Source: Hydrogenovibrio sp. UBA650
GTDB taxonomy: Bacteria > Pseudomonadota > Gammaproteobacteria > Thiomicrospirales > Thiomicrospiraceae
DNA length: 9,380 bases
Reading direction: 5' to 3'
Assembly (NCBI GenBank): GCA_002299245.1
Contig: DBOI01000068.1
Coordinates: forward strand, 1 to 9,380
Below the pieces are notes generated by a model. The model had not been told where the DNA came from. It ran no database searches and was given only the letters and a program-made list of their open reading frames with translations. The translations under genes were made by a program, and so were the position numbers. Shown here one piece after another: positions 1 through 6,047 of the stretch. Position 1 is the first letter of the stretch, and each line of letters starts with the position of its first letter.

Positions 1-288
1 TTTACGCCATGCCATATATCGAGTTTGCCTCTGCTTTTTCTACTTAGTAAATTTAGGAGTGAATAATTAATGGGAACACCACATAGAGGAGTGAATCATC
101 CTCATTTTTATTATCAGTGCCGAGAATACCATACATACAATGATTCAGCCAAAGCCATGTTCACTATTGGCTTTGATTTGCGCAATGTTTTCACATTTTG
201 AGATTTCTCAGGGTATTGTTAGCACTGATTTTAGTGCTGTTTGCCTAGGGCAAAATAGTTGGTGAGCTGTGTCTATGGATGCAAATAA
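1..288. other. Left-edge intergenic stretch with small hairpins, no recognised gene
   Basis: I recognise no known gene here. Visible structure: a 10-bp direct repeat AGGAGTGAAT at 55-64 and 87-96; an inverted repeat CAAAGCCA/TGGCTTTG (150-157 and 168-175); a hairpin AGCACT/AGTGCT (221-226 and 233-238); and a tight hairpin TTTGCC/GGCAAA (240-245 and 249-254). None has a long T-run after it, so none is a convincing terminator. A weak small ORF in this stretch is listed separately. The region may be the flank of a gene lying left of the window or may hold an unannotated RNA. Confidence 0.5.
70..201 (+). CDS. Possible 43-residue small ORF, doubtful
   Basis: An ATG at 70 opens 43 codons ending in TGA at 199-201. 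AGGAG at 55-59 lies 10 nt upstream, a Shine-Dalgarno match at slightly long spacing, and an in-frame TAA at 64-66 fixes the ATG as the earliest start. The peptide begins MGTPHRG, is rich in His, Tyr and Phe, has one Cys at residue 17, and shows no signal peptide, membrane helix or motif I know. The CAAAGCCA/TGGCTTTG inverted repeat lies inside it. Chance ORFs of this length are common, so the Shine-Dalgarno is the only positive evidence. Confidence 0.2.
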   Translation: MGTPHRGVNHPHFYYQCREYHTYNDSAKAMFTIGFDLRNVFTF

Positions 289-323
289 AAAACCGCATTA
301 GCTTTTCAGCTGGATGCGGTTTT
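289..323 (-). terminator. Rho-independent terminator of folE2 (likely bidirectional)
   Basis: AAAACCGCAT (289-298) pairs perfectly with ATGCGGTTTT (314-323). The loop has an inner AGC/GCT pairing. On the minus strand the stem runs into a tract of six or more T (complement of the A-run at 287-292), just past the folE2 stop codon. The symmetric A and T flanks would also allow it to stop + strand transcription. Confidence 0.85.
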
Positions 324-347
324 GTGTTGTGTTAATGCAGGCCGGTT

Positions 348-1310
348 TTACTTCATTGGATCCATATAGTTAGGCTCATCAGAGTAGCCGCCTTCAATAC
401 CTTTAGTAACCACTGCTACCGCATCATGCGGGTGTAAGCTTTCTAAATGATTGACTCTTACCCAATAATCCAGGTATTCAGATACGTCTTCCAGTTTAGA
501 TTGCAGACGACGTGAGGCATCTTCACAGAACATTAGGTTGGCAGCATTCAGGCGGGCAAATTCTTGCTCGTCTTCTCGTTTAACTGTAGCCTGAACCGGT
601 GTTTGTAATGCGTCTTCAATATTGTTGATTAAATTAGAAATCAACAGGTCATGGCTCTGTTGAACTTTGACCTTAACCTGAGCATATGAACGCTGACTGT
701 GTGGTGTTGCATTAACACCATCAGTAGTTCCAAGCCAAGCAATAACATTGTTATAATCCAACTCTTTACCATTGAACTGCTTTTCAAAAGCTTCCTGAAT
801 CAACTGGCGCGAAAGAGCTGCTGAACATGGGCAGGTTGATGAATATGGCACTTCAATCGATAGTTCACACTCAAACTTGCCGTTGCGCAGTTCACCACGC
901 AGTGTTGTTGGATAATGCTTCCAACCACTGTTATCACTTTTTAGTGAACGACGTCGTTCATAGTAGTCGAATTTGAATTCCAAAAATGCGTTAGCACTCA
1001 GTTCTTTGTGCGACTCGATAAACAGGTCTAAGATCTGTTTGATGCGTTCAGGACTAAGTGCTTCCTGAGTTGCCATTTCGTCCAAAAGTAGATAGAGGCG
1101 AGACATGTGAATGCCTTTACTCTCTGGTACATCGAGGCTGACATAGGCTTGAGCTTGAGATGAAAGACGAATCTCTTGAGTTGTCTTACCATCAGTTTGT
1201 GCTTGTTTGATTAATATCGGCAGTTCTATGCCGCTCATTCCGACCCAGTTAAGTTTTCCTTGAGGGCCTGTATGTGGTTGACACGCGATATCGGGCATGT
1301 GCTTAGTCAT
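348..1310 (-). CDS. folE2: GTP cyclohydrolase IB (FolE2/GCYH-IB)
   Basis: Converts GTP to 7,8-dihydroneopterin triphosphate, the first step toward tetrahydrofolate and other pterins, in the cytosol. The 320-residue protein matches my memory of the Pseudomonas-type FolE2 along its length: MPDIACQ start region, NWVGMSGIELPI at about 21-32, GIHMSRLYL at 66-74, EVPYSSTCPCSAAL at 153-166, ATPHSQRSYAQ at 201-211, KREDEQEFA at 244-252, NLMFCEDA at 258-265 and HLESLHPHDAVA at 288-299. From family knowledge the metal site uses a Cys and a His, most likely C160 and H204 here; family metal site and catalysis also point to E249 or a nearby acid and the HPHDA histidines. The start at 1310 is backed by GAAGGA (1317-1322) six bases before ATG. 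The gene is monocistronic-looking, with its own terminator at 289-323 and a hairpin separating it from mqo. In many bacteria folE2 is the zinc-sparing isozyme under Zur control; I find no clear Zur box here. Confidence 0.96.
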   Translation of the reverse strand: MTKHMPDIACQPHTGPQGKLNWVGMSGIELPILIKQAQTDGKTTQEIRLSSQAQAYVSLDVPESKGIHMSRLYLLLDEMATQEALSPERIKQILDLFIESHKELSANAFLEFKFDYYERRRSLKSDNSGWKHYPTTLRGELRNGKFECELSIEVPYSSTCPCSAALSRQLIQEAFEKQFNGKELDYNNVIAWLGTTDGVNATPHSQRSYAQVKVKVQQSHDLLISNLINNIEDALQTPVQATVKREDEQEFARLNAANLMFCEDASRRLQSKLEDVSEYLDYWVRVNHLESLHPHDAVAVVTKGIEGGYSDEPNYMDPMK

Positions 1311-1378
1311 GCAATTTCCTTCGGTTTCATAATGTAGCTAGAATTGAGTCTGCTCAGATAGCAGAAAAAATGTAATGC

Positions 1379-1392
1379 TAACAGTATTGTTA
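1379..1392. promoter_or_regulatory. Inverted repeat in the folE2 upstream region, possible operator
   Basis: TAACAGTATTGTTA is a 14-bp near-palindrome (TAACA and TGTTA arms around GTAT), about 70-80 bp upstream of the folE2 start codon. Directly beside it TGTTATATAA resembles one arm of the gammaproteobacterial Zur box (TGTTATA, then TATAACA), but the second arm is missing. I could not place a convincing -35/-10 pair relative to it. Operator function is inferred from position only. Confidence 0.25.
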
Positions 1393-1437
1393 TATAAAAA
1401 GTCTAGCGGGGTATTTTAGCAAATAAACGTTTTTAGA

Positions 1438-1463
1438 GCACCCCTTATTCTATTAGGGGGTGC
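1438..1463 (-). terminator. GC-rich hairpin after mqo, probable terminator with weak T-tract
   Basis: GCACCCC (1438-1444) pairs with GGGGTGC (1457-1463) around an AT-rich loop, 19 bp past the mqo stop codon. On the minus strand the hairpin is followed by TCTAAAAACGTTTATTT rather than an uninterrupted T-run, so termination may be partial or the hairpin may mainly protect the mRNA 3' end. It lies between mqo and folE2, both on the minus strand, and is the best evidence that they are separate transcription units. Confidence 0.5.
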
Positions 1464-1481
1464 CAAAGTTATTCAGAGTGA

Positions 1482-2831
1482 CTACTTCGGAATGTCATTA
1501 CCGCCAAGCAGTTCATCAATGACGGCCTGTCGATTTAGGTTAATGCCAAGTCTGTCAGCAATAATTTGTGCATCTCTATAGGCATTACCAAGACAGGTAG
1601 TGGCGCCAGGGGAAGGTGTCATATTGAATATTAGAGATTCGTTTTCTGGAACAATGCTGGCTTCACCAAGTTTAAGTTGCATACTGGTTTTATCTATAAC
1701 TTGTGGGCGTAAGCCTCCAATTCCGGCAGCATATTCCAAATCTTCCGGTTTTACACTCGGGATGATTTTTTGAACATCCTTAGCAAACAGTTTTTGACGT
1801 AGCTTTGGAATTTCAAAAGCAAAGTTTCTGAATATATAGTTGCGAATAGTGCTGTCTTTCATCAGGTCCCAAAAAACTTTGAGTACTTTGAAATCAAGTT
1901 TTAGGCTTCTCCAGAAGTCCCAATAGGTTCCTCCTGTATAGCGTTCAAGTTTAGGTAAAACAAGAGCCGTTGGTCCTAGTCGGGTTTTGCTCATCTCGAT
2001 TAAGTCTGGATCACCGTGCAGTGCAGCAAATGGTAGCTTGTCATTCTGCATGGTATAAACTTTGCCGTTTAGCATTTTAGGAATGTAATAAAAACTACCC
2101 GCCATTGGCAGGATCGACATGTCCATGCCATGCCCCAGTTGGTTTGCTAATAACAGACTATGAGCCCCGGCGGAAACCACCACAAATTTCGCTATAAAAG
2201 TACCTTGAGGGGTCGACAGTTCATAGTGATCATCGAATTTCTGAATTCTCTCAACTTCACAGCTTAATGAAATATGGATCTCTTTATTAGTGGCATTGCG
2301 TGCACTATTGATAAAAGATTTTGCCAGGTTTCCATAATTGACTGCTGAGTACTCGTCAGTACAGCCTGAGGCGATAATTTTTTCCGGGCGAGGCTTGCCA
2401 TCAATCAGAGCCACCGCCGGTTCAACTTCGGCAATGCGCTCGGCATCCCAAAGTTCCATATAAGGGAAGGCCTCAGCAAATTCCTCATGACGCTTTTCTA
2501 GACGGGCACATTCATCTTCGCCCACAGCCAGAATCATCTTTGGGAATTTAAAAAGGAAGTCATTATTTTCTAAACTGGCGGCATAGTGAACCAACATATT
2601 TGCCTGCTGTTTAACCAATTTTGCTTTCTCTAATGAGTAATTGGTTTCTATGTCTCCACAGTGAAGTGTTTGACTATTGGAGCGTGCATGAGAGTTCAAT
2701 GGAGCTAGAGAACCATACTTTTCTAGCATGGCAATTGACCCTACATCGGTGTATTTAGATAGCAGGAATGTAAGTGCGCTACCTGAGATTCCGCCACCGA
2801 CAATAACAACATCAAAAGTACGATTTTTCAT
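1482..2831 (-). CDS. mqo: Malate:quinone oxidoreductase, Helicobacter/Campylobacter type
   Basis: FAD-dependent, membrane-associated oxidation of malate to oxaloacetate with transfer of electrons to the quinone pool, replacing or supplementing NAD malate dehydrogenase in the TCA cycle. The 449-residue protein has an N-terminal dinucleotide fold (VVIVGGGISGSAL, glycines 12-14 and 17; acidic E37 closing the fold). As I recall the roughly 450-residue H. pylori Mqo, it shares SNSQTLHCGDIETNYSLEKA (51-70), LPMAGSFYYIP (241-251), KLPFAALHGDPD (265-276), GPTALVLPKLER (286-297), AQKIIPS-like VQKIIPSVKPEDLEYA (353-368), GGLRPQVIDKT (372-382) and FNMTPSPGATTCLGNA (402-417). It lacks the features of the longer (about 500-550 residue) E. 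coli/Pseudomonas Mqo. A -10-like TATAAT lies at 2904-2909. The Shine-Dalgarno is modest (AGAGA about 8 nt before the ATG). A general FAD oxidoreductase of the DadA/GlpD superfamily is the fallback name, but the match to Mqo is long and specific. Confidence 0.92.
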   Translation of the reverse strand: MKNRTFDVVIVGGGISGSALTFLLSKYTDVGSIAMLEKYGSLAPLNSHARSNSQTLHCGDIETNYSLEKAKLVKQQANMLVHYAASLENNDFLFKFPKMILAVGEDECARLEKRHEEFAEAFPYMELWDAERIAEVEPAVALIDGKPRPEKIIASGCTDEYSAVNYGNLAKSFINSARNATNKEIHISLSCEVERIQKFDDHYELSTPQGTFIAKFVVVSAGAHSLLLANQLGHGMDMSILPMAGSFYYIPKMLNGKVYTMQNDKLPFAALHGDPDLIEMSKTRLGPTALVLPKLERYTGGTYWDFWRSLKLDFKVLKVFWDLMKDSTIRNYIFRNFAFEIPKLRQKLFAKDVQKIIPSVKPEDLEYAAGIGGLRPQVIDKTSMQLKLGEASIVPENESLIFNMTPSPGATTCLGNAYRDAQIIADRLGINLNRQAVIDELLGGNDIPK

Positions 2832-3025
2832 TGAATTTCTCTATGTCTCCAGTGAGTTCTAAAAAGGCTCTTCTAATCAAAATACAAATTTTTAAGGGCG
2901 CATATTATATAGGAAACATGCCACTATTTTTTTGTTATTGCTAGCGGTGAATAAAAAAACATTAAAATAAGCAAAAACACTAATAATAAGTAATTATACT
3001 TGTTAAAGTTATAGCTGAATTTTAT
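2832..3025. promoter_or_regulatory. AT-rich divergent promoter region between mqo and the small membrane gene
   Basis: For mqo, the minus strand carries TATAAT (2904-2909) followed by a GC-rich GCGCCC stretch, but no good -35 at 16-18 bp. For the rightward gene, TATACT (2995-3000) is a possible -10, again without a recognisable -35. The stretch is very A/T-rich with several A- and T-runs. I see no clear operator in it. Confidence 0.4.
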
Positions 3026-3043
3026 ATGTTGATAGGTTTAAAA

Positions 3044-3262
3044 ATGTTCTATAGAATTATATCTTCGATATTTGAGATTAGCTTGCATGGCTGGTTGATG
3101 ATTCTGTTCTCTTGCCTACTGATTCTTGGCTCAATGGTTTGGGCGTTGGCTATTCAAGAAATGCTGTTTGTTCAGTTTGTATTTGTCGTGCTGTTTCCAA
3201 TTATTTTTATTGTACTGATTCCTATGGTTTCAATATTTATGTTTTTTAGCTCGCAAAGCTAA
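3044..3262 (+). CDS. Small two-helix membrane protein, unrecognised
   Basis: I do not recognise this protein. The frame is open from an ATG at 3026 (78 residues), but nothing resembling a Shine-Dalgarno precedes that codon, while the in-frame ATG at 3044 has AGG about 8 nt upstream; I prefer 3044, giving 72 residues. From that start, residues of about 17-39 (WLMILFSCLLILGSMVWALA) and about 41-67 (FVQFVFVVLFPIIFIVLIPM) form two strongly hydrophobic segments separated by a short IQEM turn, suggesting a helical hairpin in the inner membrane. The only soluble part is a short N-terminus. It stands alone between divergent mqo and the folM promoter, which begins 3 bp past its stop codon. AT-rich DNA easily encodes hydrophobic ORFs by chance, so expression is not assured. 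Confidence 0.5.
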   Translation: MFYRIISSIFEISLHGWLMILFSCLLILGSMVWALAIQEMLFVQFVFVVLFPIIFIVLIPMVSIFMFFSSQS

Positions 3263-3264
3263 TT

Positions 3265-3293
3265 TTGACAGGCCATTAATTTCATTATTAAAT
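3265..3293 (+). promoter_or_regulatory. Sigma70-type promoter for folM
   Basis: TTGACA (3265-3270) is a perfect -35, followed by a 17-bp spacer and TTAAAT (3288-3293), a 4/6 match to the -10 consensus. It would start transcription near 3300, leaving a leader of about 70 nt before folM. This indicates that folM does not depend on the small gene upstream. Confidence 0.65.
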
Positions 3294-3372
3294 CTGGTTT
3301 TTACAAATAGCCTTGTAATATAAAATAGGCCAAACACTTAGCCAAAATGACTTATCTGAAAGAGAGCCGTGA

Positions 3373-4110
3373 ATGCCTGATAAACCAACCGCAACACCTT
3401 TAGAAAATGCGATTTTTATTACTGGAGCCGGACAGCGAGTTGGAGAGTATCTGGCTCGTCAGTTCCTAGAATTAACGGATTATCCAGTCGTATTTTCCTA
3501 TCGCACGCAACGTCTTGCGGTAACAGAACTAGAACAGAAGGGCGCTGTTTCAATTCAGTGTGATTTCACTGAAGAAAATGCCCTGGAAAATTTGGTTAAG
3601 AAGCTAAATATTGAGGTTAACTCATTGCGCGCAGTAATTCATAATGCGTCCCTCTGGATGACTGATGAGCAAGCACCTTGCGGTTCTGAAGAGTTTCATG
3701 ATTTATTCAAGGTTCATGTTGAAACCCCTATTTATTTGAATCAACAGCTGGCGCCTTTATTACTTAAAAATACAGGTCTGAAAGATATCATTTCCTTATC
3801 GGATTTTCGTGTCAGTAAAACTGATGCATCTAAAATCGGCTATATGGCGAGTAAGGCGGCCTTGCAAAACCTGACCAAGAACTTTGCCGCTAAGTTTGCC
3901 CCAGAAATAAAAGTCAATGATATTGCGCCTGCCTTAATCGTGTTCAATAAAGATGATGATGAAGCTTATAAACAGAATAGGTTACAGGAAGCTTTGTTGC
4001 CGATTGAACCCGGCGAAGAAGTGGTTTGGCAGGCCGTTCAATATTTAATGAACAGCCCATATACTACTGGTAGTTGCCTACAGCTCAATGGCGGTAGGAA
4101 CTTAAAATAA
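3373..4110 (+). CDS. folM: FolM, dihydromonapterin/pteridine reductase (SDR family)
   Basis: NADPH-dependent reductase that in E. coli makes tetrahydromonapterin from the dihydro form and has side activity as dihydrofolate reductase. The 245-residue protein is a short-chain dehydrogenase with the TGxxxRxG cofactor loop of pteridine reductases (TGAGQRVG, 17-24) rather than the usual TGxxxGxG. It also has FSYRTQ (41-46), IHNASLWM (89-96), active-site YMASK with Y157 and K161, and an Asp at 144, 13 residues before the Tyr, the spacing of the catalytic Asp in Leishmania PTR1. VNDIAPALIVFN (181-192) and the C-terminal LNGGRNLK closely follow E. coli FolM. ATG at 3373 has AGAGAG about 8 nt upstream. 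Its 3' end faces hemH with only 6 bp between the stop codons. With folE2 2 kb away it points to pterin metabolism; whether it serves monapterin or folate cannot be told here. Confidence 0.93.
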   Translation: MPDKPTATPLENAIFITGAGQRVGEYLARQFLELTDYPVVFSYRTQRLAVTELEQKGAVSIQCDFTEENALENLVKKLNIEVNSLRAVIHNASLWMTDEQAPCGSEEFHDLFKVHVETPIYLNQQLAPLLLKNTGLKDIISLSDFRVSKTDASKIGYMASKAALQNLTKNFAAKFAPEIKVNDIAPALIVFNKDDDEAYKQNRLQEALLPIEPGEEVVWQAVQYLMNSPYTTGSCLQLNGGRNLK

Positions 4111-4116
4111 CAGGCC

Positions 4117-5244
4117 TTAGCTAGAATGAGTTTTTATTAGCTCAGCGGGTTCAGTTTTATCCGCCCAATAGGCTTTCGCAGCCTGTCGAGAAGTTTCACG
4201 TTGCTCATCTGTTGCTAATTCCCAACCCTGAGTGTGCTTCTTAACCAGCTCTGTCATCATCTCAATGTGGTCGTCACGATCATTCAAGCAAGGAATATAG
4301 TGAAAAGTTTCGCCGCCGGACTCTTCAAAGTACTCGCGGTTCTCTTCACCAATTTCTTCAATGGTCTCTAAACAGTCTGCGGAAAATCCAGGACAGACTA
4401 CATCCAATGATTTGATACCTTCGCCAGGAAGTGCGTGCATGCGTCCATCGGTATAAGGTTTCAACCACTCTTCTTTACCAAATAGAGATTGGAAAGATAG
4501 CTCCCATTCATCTTTGTTAAGACCTAGCTTTTCAGCTATGAGGCGTGCTGATTTGTGGCAGTGCCCAAAGTATGGGTCGCCTTTTTCAAAGTAACTAAGC
4601 GGCATGCCATGTAGAGAGAAGAGTAACTTTTGTGATTTACCATGCTCATCCCAATGTTCTTGAATGCTGTTAGCCATGGCTTCCAGGTACTTTGGTTCTT
4701 CATAATAGTTGTTGATAAAACGCAACTCAGGTACCCAGCGCCAAGTGGTCAGTTCCTTGACCACAGCATCAAAAGTTGAAGCGGTTGTGGCCGCAGAGTA
4801 TTGTGGGTAAAGAGGTAAAATTAAAATCTTCTGACAATTGGCCTCTTTTAGTTCAAGCAGTGCTGATTTAACAGAAGGGTTGCCGTAGCGCATTCCTAGC
4901 GCGACTTGAAAGGTGTCTTCTGAAAGGCTGTCTAACTGTTCTTGAAGTTTTGCTTTCTGTTTTTTTGAAATCACAAATAGAGGAGAGCCTTCATCGGTCC
5001 AAACTGTCTGATATGCTTCGGCAGATGCTTTTGGTCTGGTTCTCAGAATTACGCCATTAAGAATAAAAGTCCAAAGCAGTTTTGGTACTTCAATAACTCG
5101 GCGATCCGATAAGAATTCACGTAAATAGGTTCTAAGTTCTGCTTCTTTGGGAGCATCTGGTGTGCCCAAATTTAATAGCAACACACCAATTTTTTGTTTT
5201 GTGCCAGCAATGTATTTCTTGGTTCCTAAAAATTCTTCAGCCAT
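4117..5244 (-). CDS. hemH: Ferrochelatase (HemH)
   Basis: Inserts ferrous iron into protoporphyrin IX in the last step of protoheme synthesis, at the cytoplasmic side of the inner membrane. The 375-residue protein has KIGVLLLNLGTPDAP (18-32), RTYLREFLSDRRVIEVP (38-54), the GMRYGNPS stretch (117-124), ILPLYPQYSAATTAS (142-156), LLFSLHGMPLSYFEKGDPY (207-225) with the catalytic His at 212, FQSLFGKEEWLKPYT (251-265) and VVCPGFSADCLETIEEI (282-298) with the conserved Glu at 293. Many bacterial relatives have Arg in the FQSRFG position where this one has Leu254. An N-terminal extension of about 16 residues and a charged tail after about 340 make it longer than the 320-residue E. coli enzyme. AGAGA lies about 9 nt before the ATG. 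A Fur-like inverted repeat at 5290-5314 suggests iron-dependent control. Its 3' end is 6 bp from that of folM. Confidence 0.97.
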   Translation of the reverse strand: MAEEFLGTKKYIAGTKQKIGVLLLNLGTPDAPKEAELRTYLREFLSDRRVIEVPKLLWTFILNGVILRTRPKASAEAYQTVWTDEGSPLFVISKKQKAKLQEQLDSLSEDTFQVALGMRYGNPSVKSALLELKEANCQKILILPLYPQYSAATTASTFDAVVKELTTWRWVPELRFINNYYEEPKYLEAMANSIQEHWDEHGKSQKLLFSLHGMPLSYFEKGDPYFGHCHKSARLIAEKLGLNKDEWELSFQSLFGKEEWLKPYTDGRMHALPGEGIKSLDVVCPGFSADCLETIEEIGEENREYFEESGGETFHYIPCLNDRDDHIEMMTELVKKHTQGWELATDEQRETSRQAAKAYWADKTEPAELIKTHSS

Positions 5245-5276
5245 TTAGTGAATCTCTTTTTATAAGTTGGTAGCTA

Positions 5277-5314
5277 ATTGTACAGTCTTAATAATGAAAA
5301 GCGTTATCATTATT
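5277..5314 (-). promoter_or_regulatory. hemH promoter region with Fur-like inverted repeat
   Basis: At 5290-5314 AATAATGA and TCATTATT form a perfect 8-bp inverted repeat spaced by 9 bp. Inside it, on the minus strand, TGATAACGCTTTTCA (5295-5309) matches the 7-1-7 Fur consensus TGATAATnATTATCA at 11 of 14 positions. TACAAT (minus strand, 5277-5282) is a 5/6 match to a -10 and lies so that the repeat covers the -35 side of the promoter. Fur repression is inferred from the match and position; the -35 itself is poor. Confidence 0.5.
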
Positions 5315-5513
5315 CCAAAAACCAGATTAACAGGCCATTCCAATAAATAATTGCGCTTTAGGATGCTTTGGATTGTTCTAACTTATTCATTGATATAAGA
5401 CGCACAAATACTATCACGATAAATAAAGATAATCGTATCTCCTGGAGATAAGTAAATATGGTTCGATGAGTATTTCAGATATTGCAGTTAATCTAGTAAA
5501 AAACGCCAAATAT
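5315..5513. other. Intergenic stretch upstream of hemH with a perfect 7-1-7 palindrome
   Basis: No ORF of note. The visible structure is TATCTCCTGGAGATA at 5436-5450, a perfect 7-1-7 inverted repeat, preceded by another AGATA at 5427-5431 that pairs with the TATCT at 5436-5440, giving three alternating half-sites. GGAG within it is followed by ATG at 5458, but that frame stops after three codons. It could be an operator for hemH, over 190 bp away, or for a transcript I cannot see. Confidence 0.4.
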
Positions 5514-5546
5514 AAAAAAGGCCCTTAGAGTCGATCTCTAAGAGCC
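5514..5546 (-). terminator. Rho-independent terminator of the small exported protein gene
   Basis: GGCCCTTAGAG (5520-5530) and CTCTAAGAGCC (5536-5546) pair with one mismatch around a TCGAT loop. On the minus strand the stem is followed by six T (complement of the A-run at 5514-5519). It begins 23 bp past the stop codon of the minus-strand gene, so that gene is the last or only one of its transcript. Confidence 0.88.
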
Positions 5547-5568
5547 TTGAGAAAAATGAAAAGAAAAC

Positions 5569-5889
5569 TTACCGGTTATCTTTTCTTAAAGCAGCAAATT
5601 CAGCATCCAATGAATTCTGATCTTTTTTCAGCTTCATTTTGCAAAGTCTAAAATTATCCTTTGTAGAACTAGCCTGAATGCACATCTGATAGCTTTGAAT
5701 AGCTTGAGCTCTCTTAAAGTGAGACTGAATTTCAAGCTGCATCATGTTTTGCGACTGCGATAGCATTTCCATTTGTGACTGAATGAATTTTTGACGATCA
5801 TCCATTCCCACTTGGTTTGCGTTGGCCGTGGATACAATTGTTGAAGAAAGAAGTGCCGCGGATGCAGCCAACAGAGCAAATTTTTTCAT
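5569..5889 (-). CDS. Small exported Met/Gln-rich helical protein of unknown function
   Basis: I do not recognise the family. I start it at ATG 5889, not at the longer in-frame ATG at 5940, because AAGGA (5898-5902) lies 8 nt upstream and because this start yields a classic signal peptide: MKK, a hydrophobic Ala/Leu core and a TANA cleavage site after residue 24. The precursor is 106 residues and the mature protein about 82. The mature part is charged and amphipathic, likely mostly helical. A Met/Gln-rich stretch (Met at 29, 40, 42, 49 and 50) precedes two cysteines, C70 and C83, spaced C-X12-C, which could form a disulfide joining two helices in the periplasm. The tail is rich in Lys and Asp. 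It is transcribed alone, with a terminator at 5514-5546 and a leader holding two hairpins. Metal or heme binding by the Met and Cys residues is conceivable but only a guess. Confidence 0.75.
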   Translation of the reverse strand: MKKFALLAASAALLSSTIVSTANANQVGMDDRQKFIQSQMEMLSQSQNMMQLEIQSHFKRAQAIQSYQMCIQASSTKDNFRLCKMKLKKDQNSLDAEFAALRKDNR

Positions 5890-5912
5890 AATTTTGATCC
5901 TTGAATAAGAGG

Positions 5913-5938
5913 GGACCCATTGCAAAAGCTCAGGGTCC
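5913..5938 (-). repeat. Leader hairpin directly upstream of the ribosome-binding site
   Basis: GGACCC (5913-5918) and GGGTCC (5933-5938) form a perfect 6-bp GC-rich stem with a 14-nt loop. It lies 10 nt upstream of the AAGGA ribosome-binding site of the small exported protein gene. It could stabilise the mRNA or influence access to the ribosome-binding site. The sequence also carries an in-frame ATG at 5940 that I reject as the start. Confidence 0.45.
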
Positions 5939-5982
5939 ATAGTTCAGTTTCTTTTTTCAACTCAGGTAAGAACAGTCAGAGT

Positions 5983-6004
5983 TTCGTAACTATCCGGTTA
6001 CGAA
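5983..6004. repeat. 8-bp perfect hairpin in leader or small-RNA candidate
   Basis: TTCGTAAC (5983-5990) and GTTACGAA (5997-6004) pair perfectly around a 6-nt loop. It lies about 95 bp upstream of the small exported protein gene on the minus strand and about 45 bp before a strong + strand terminator, so it could belong to a minus-strand leader or to a + strand small RNA. Confidence 0.5.
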
Positions 6005-6047
6005 GGTATTCACAACCGAGTCGAAAAACATGCTAGCACAATAAAAA

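Noticed and set aside
5890..5940. Longer start at 5940 for the small exported protein
   Set aside because: It would put 17 residues ahead of a normal signal peptide and run through the GGACCC/GGGTCC hairpin, while the ATG at 5889 has AAGGA at correct spacing.
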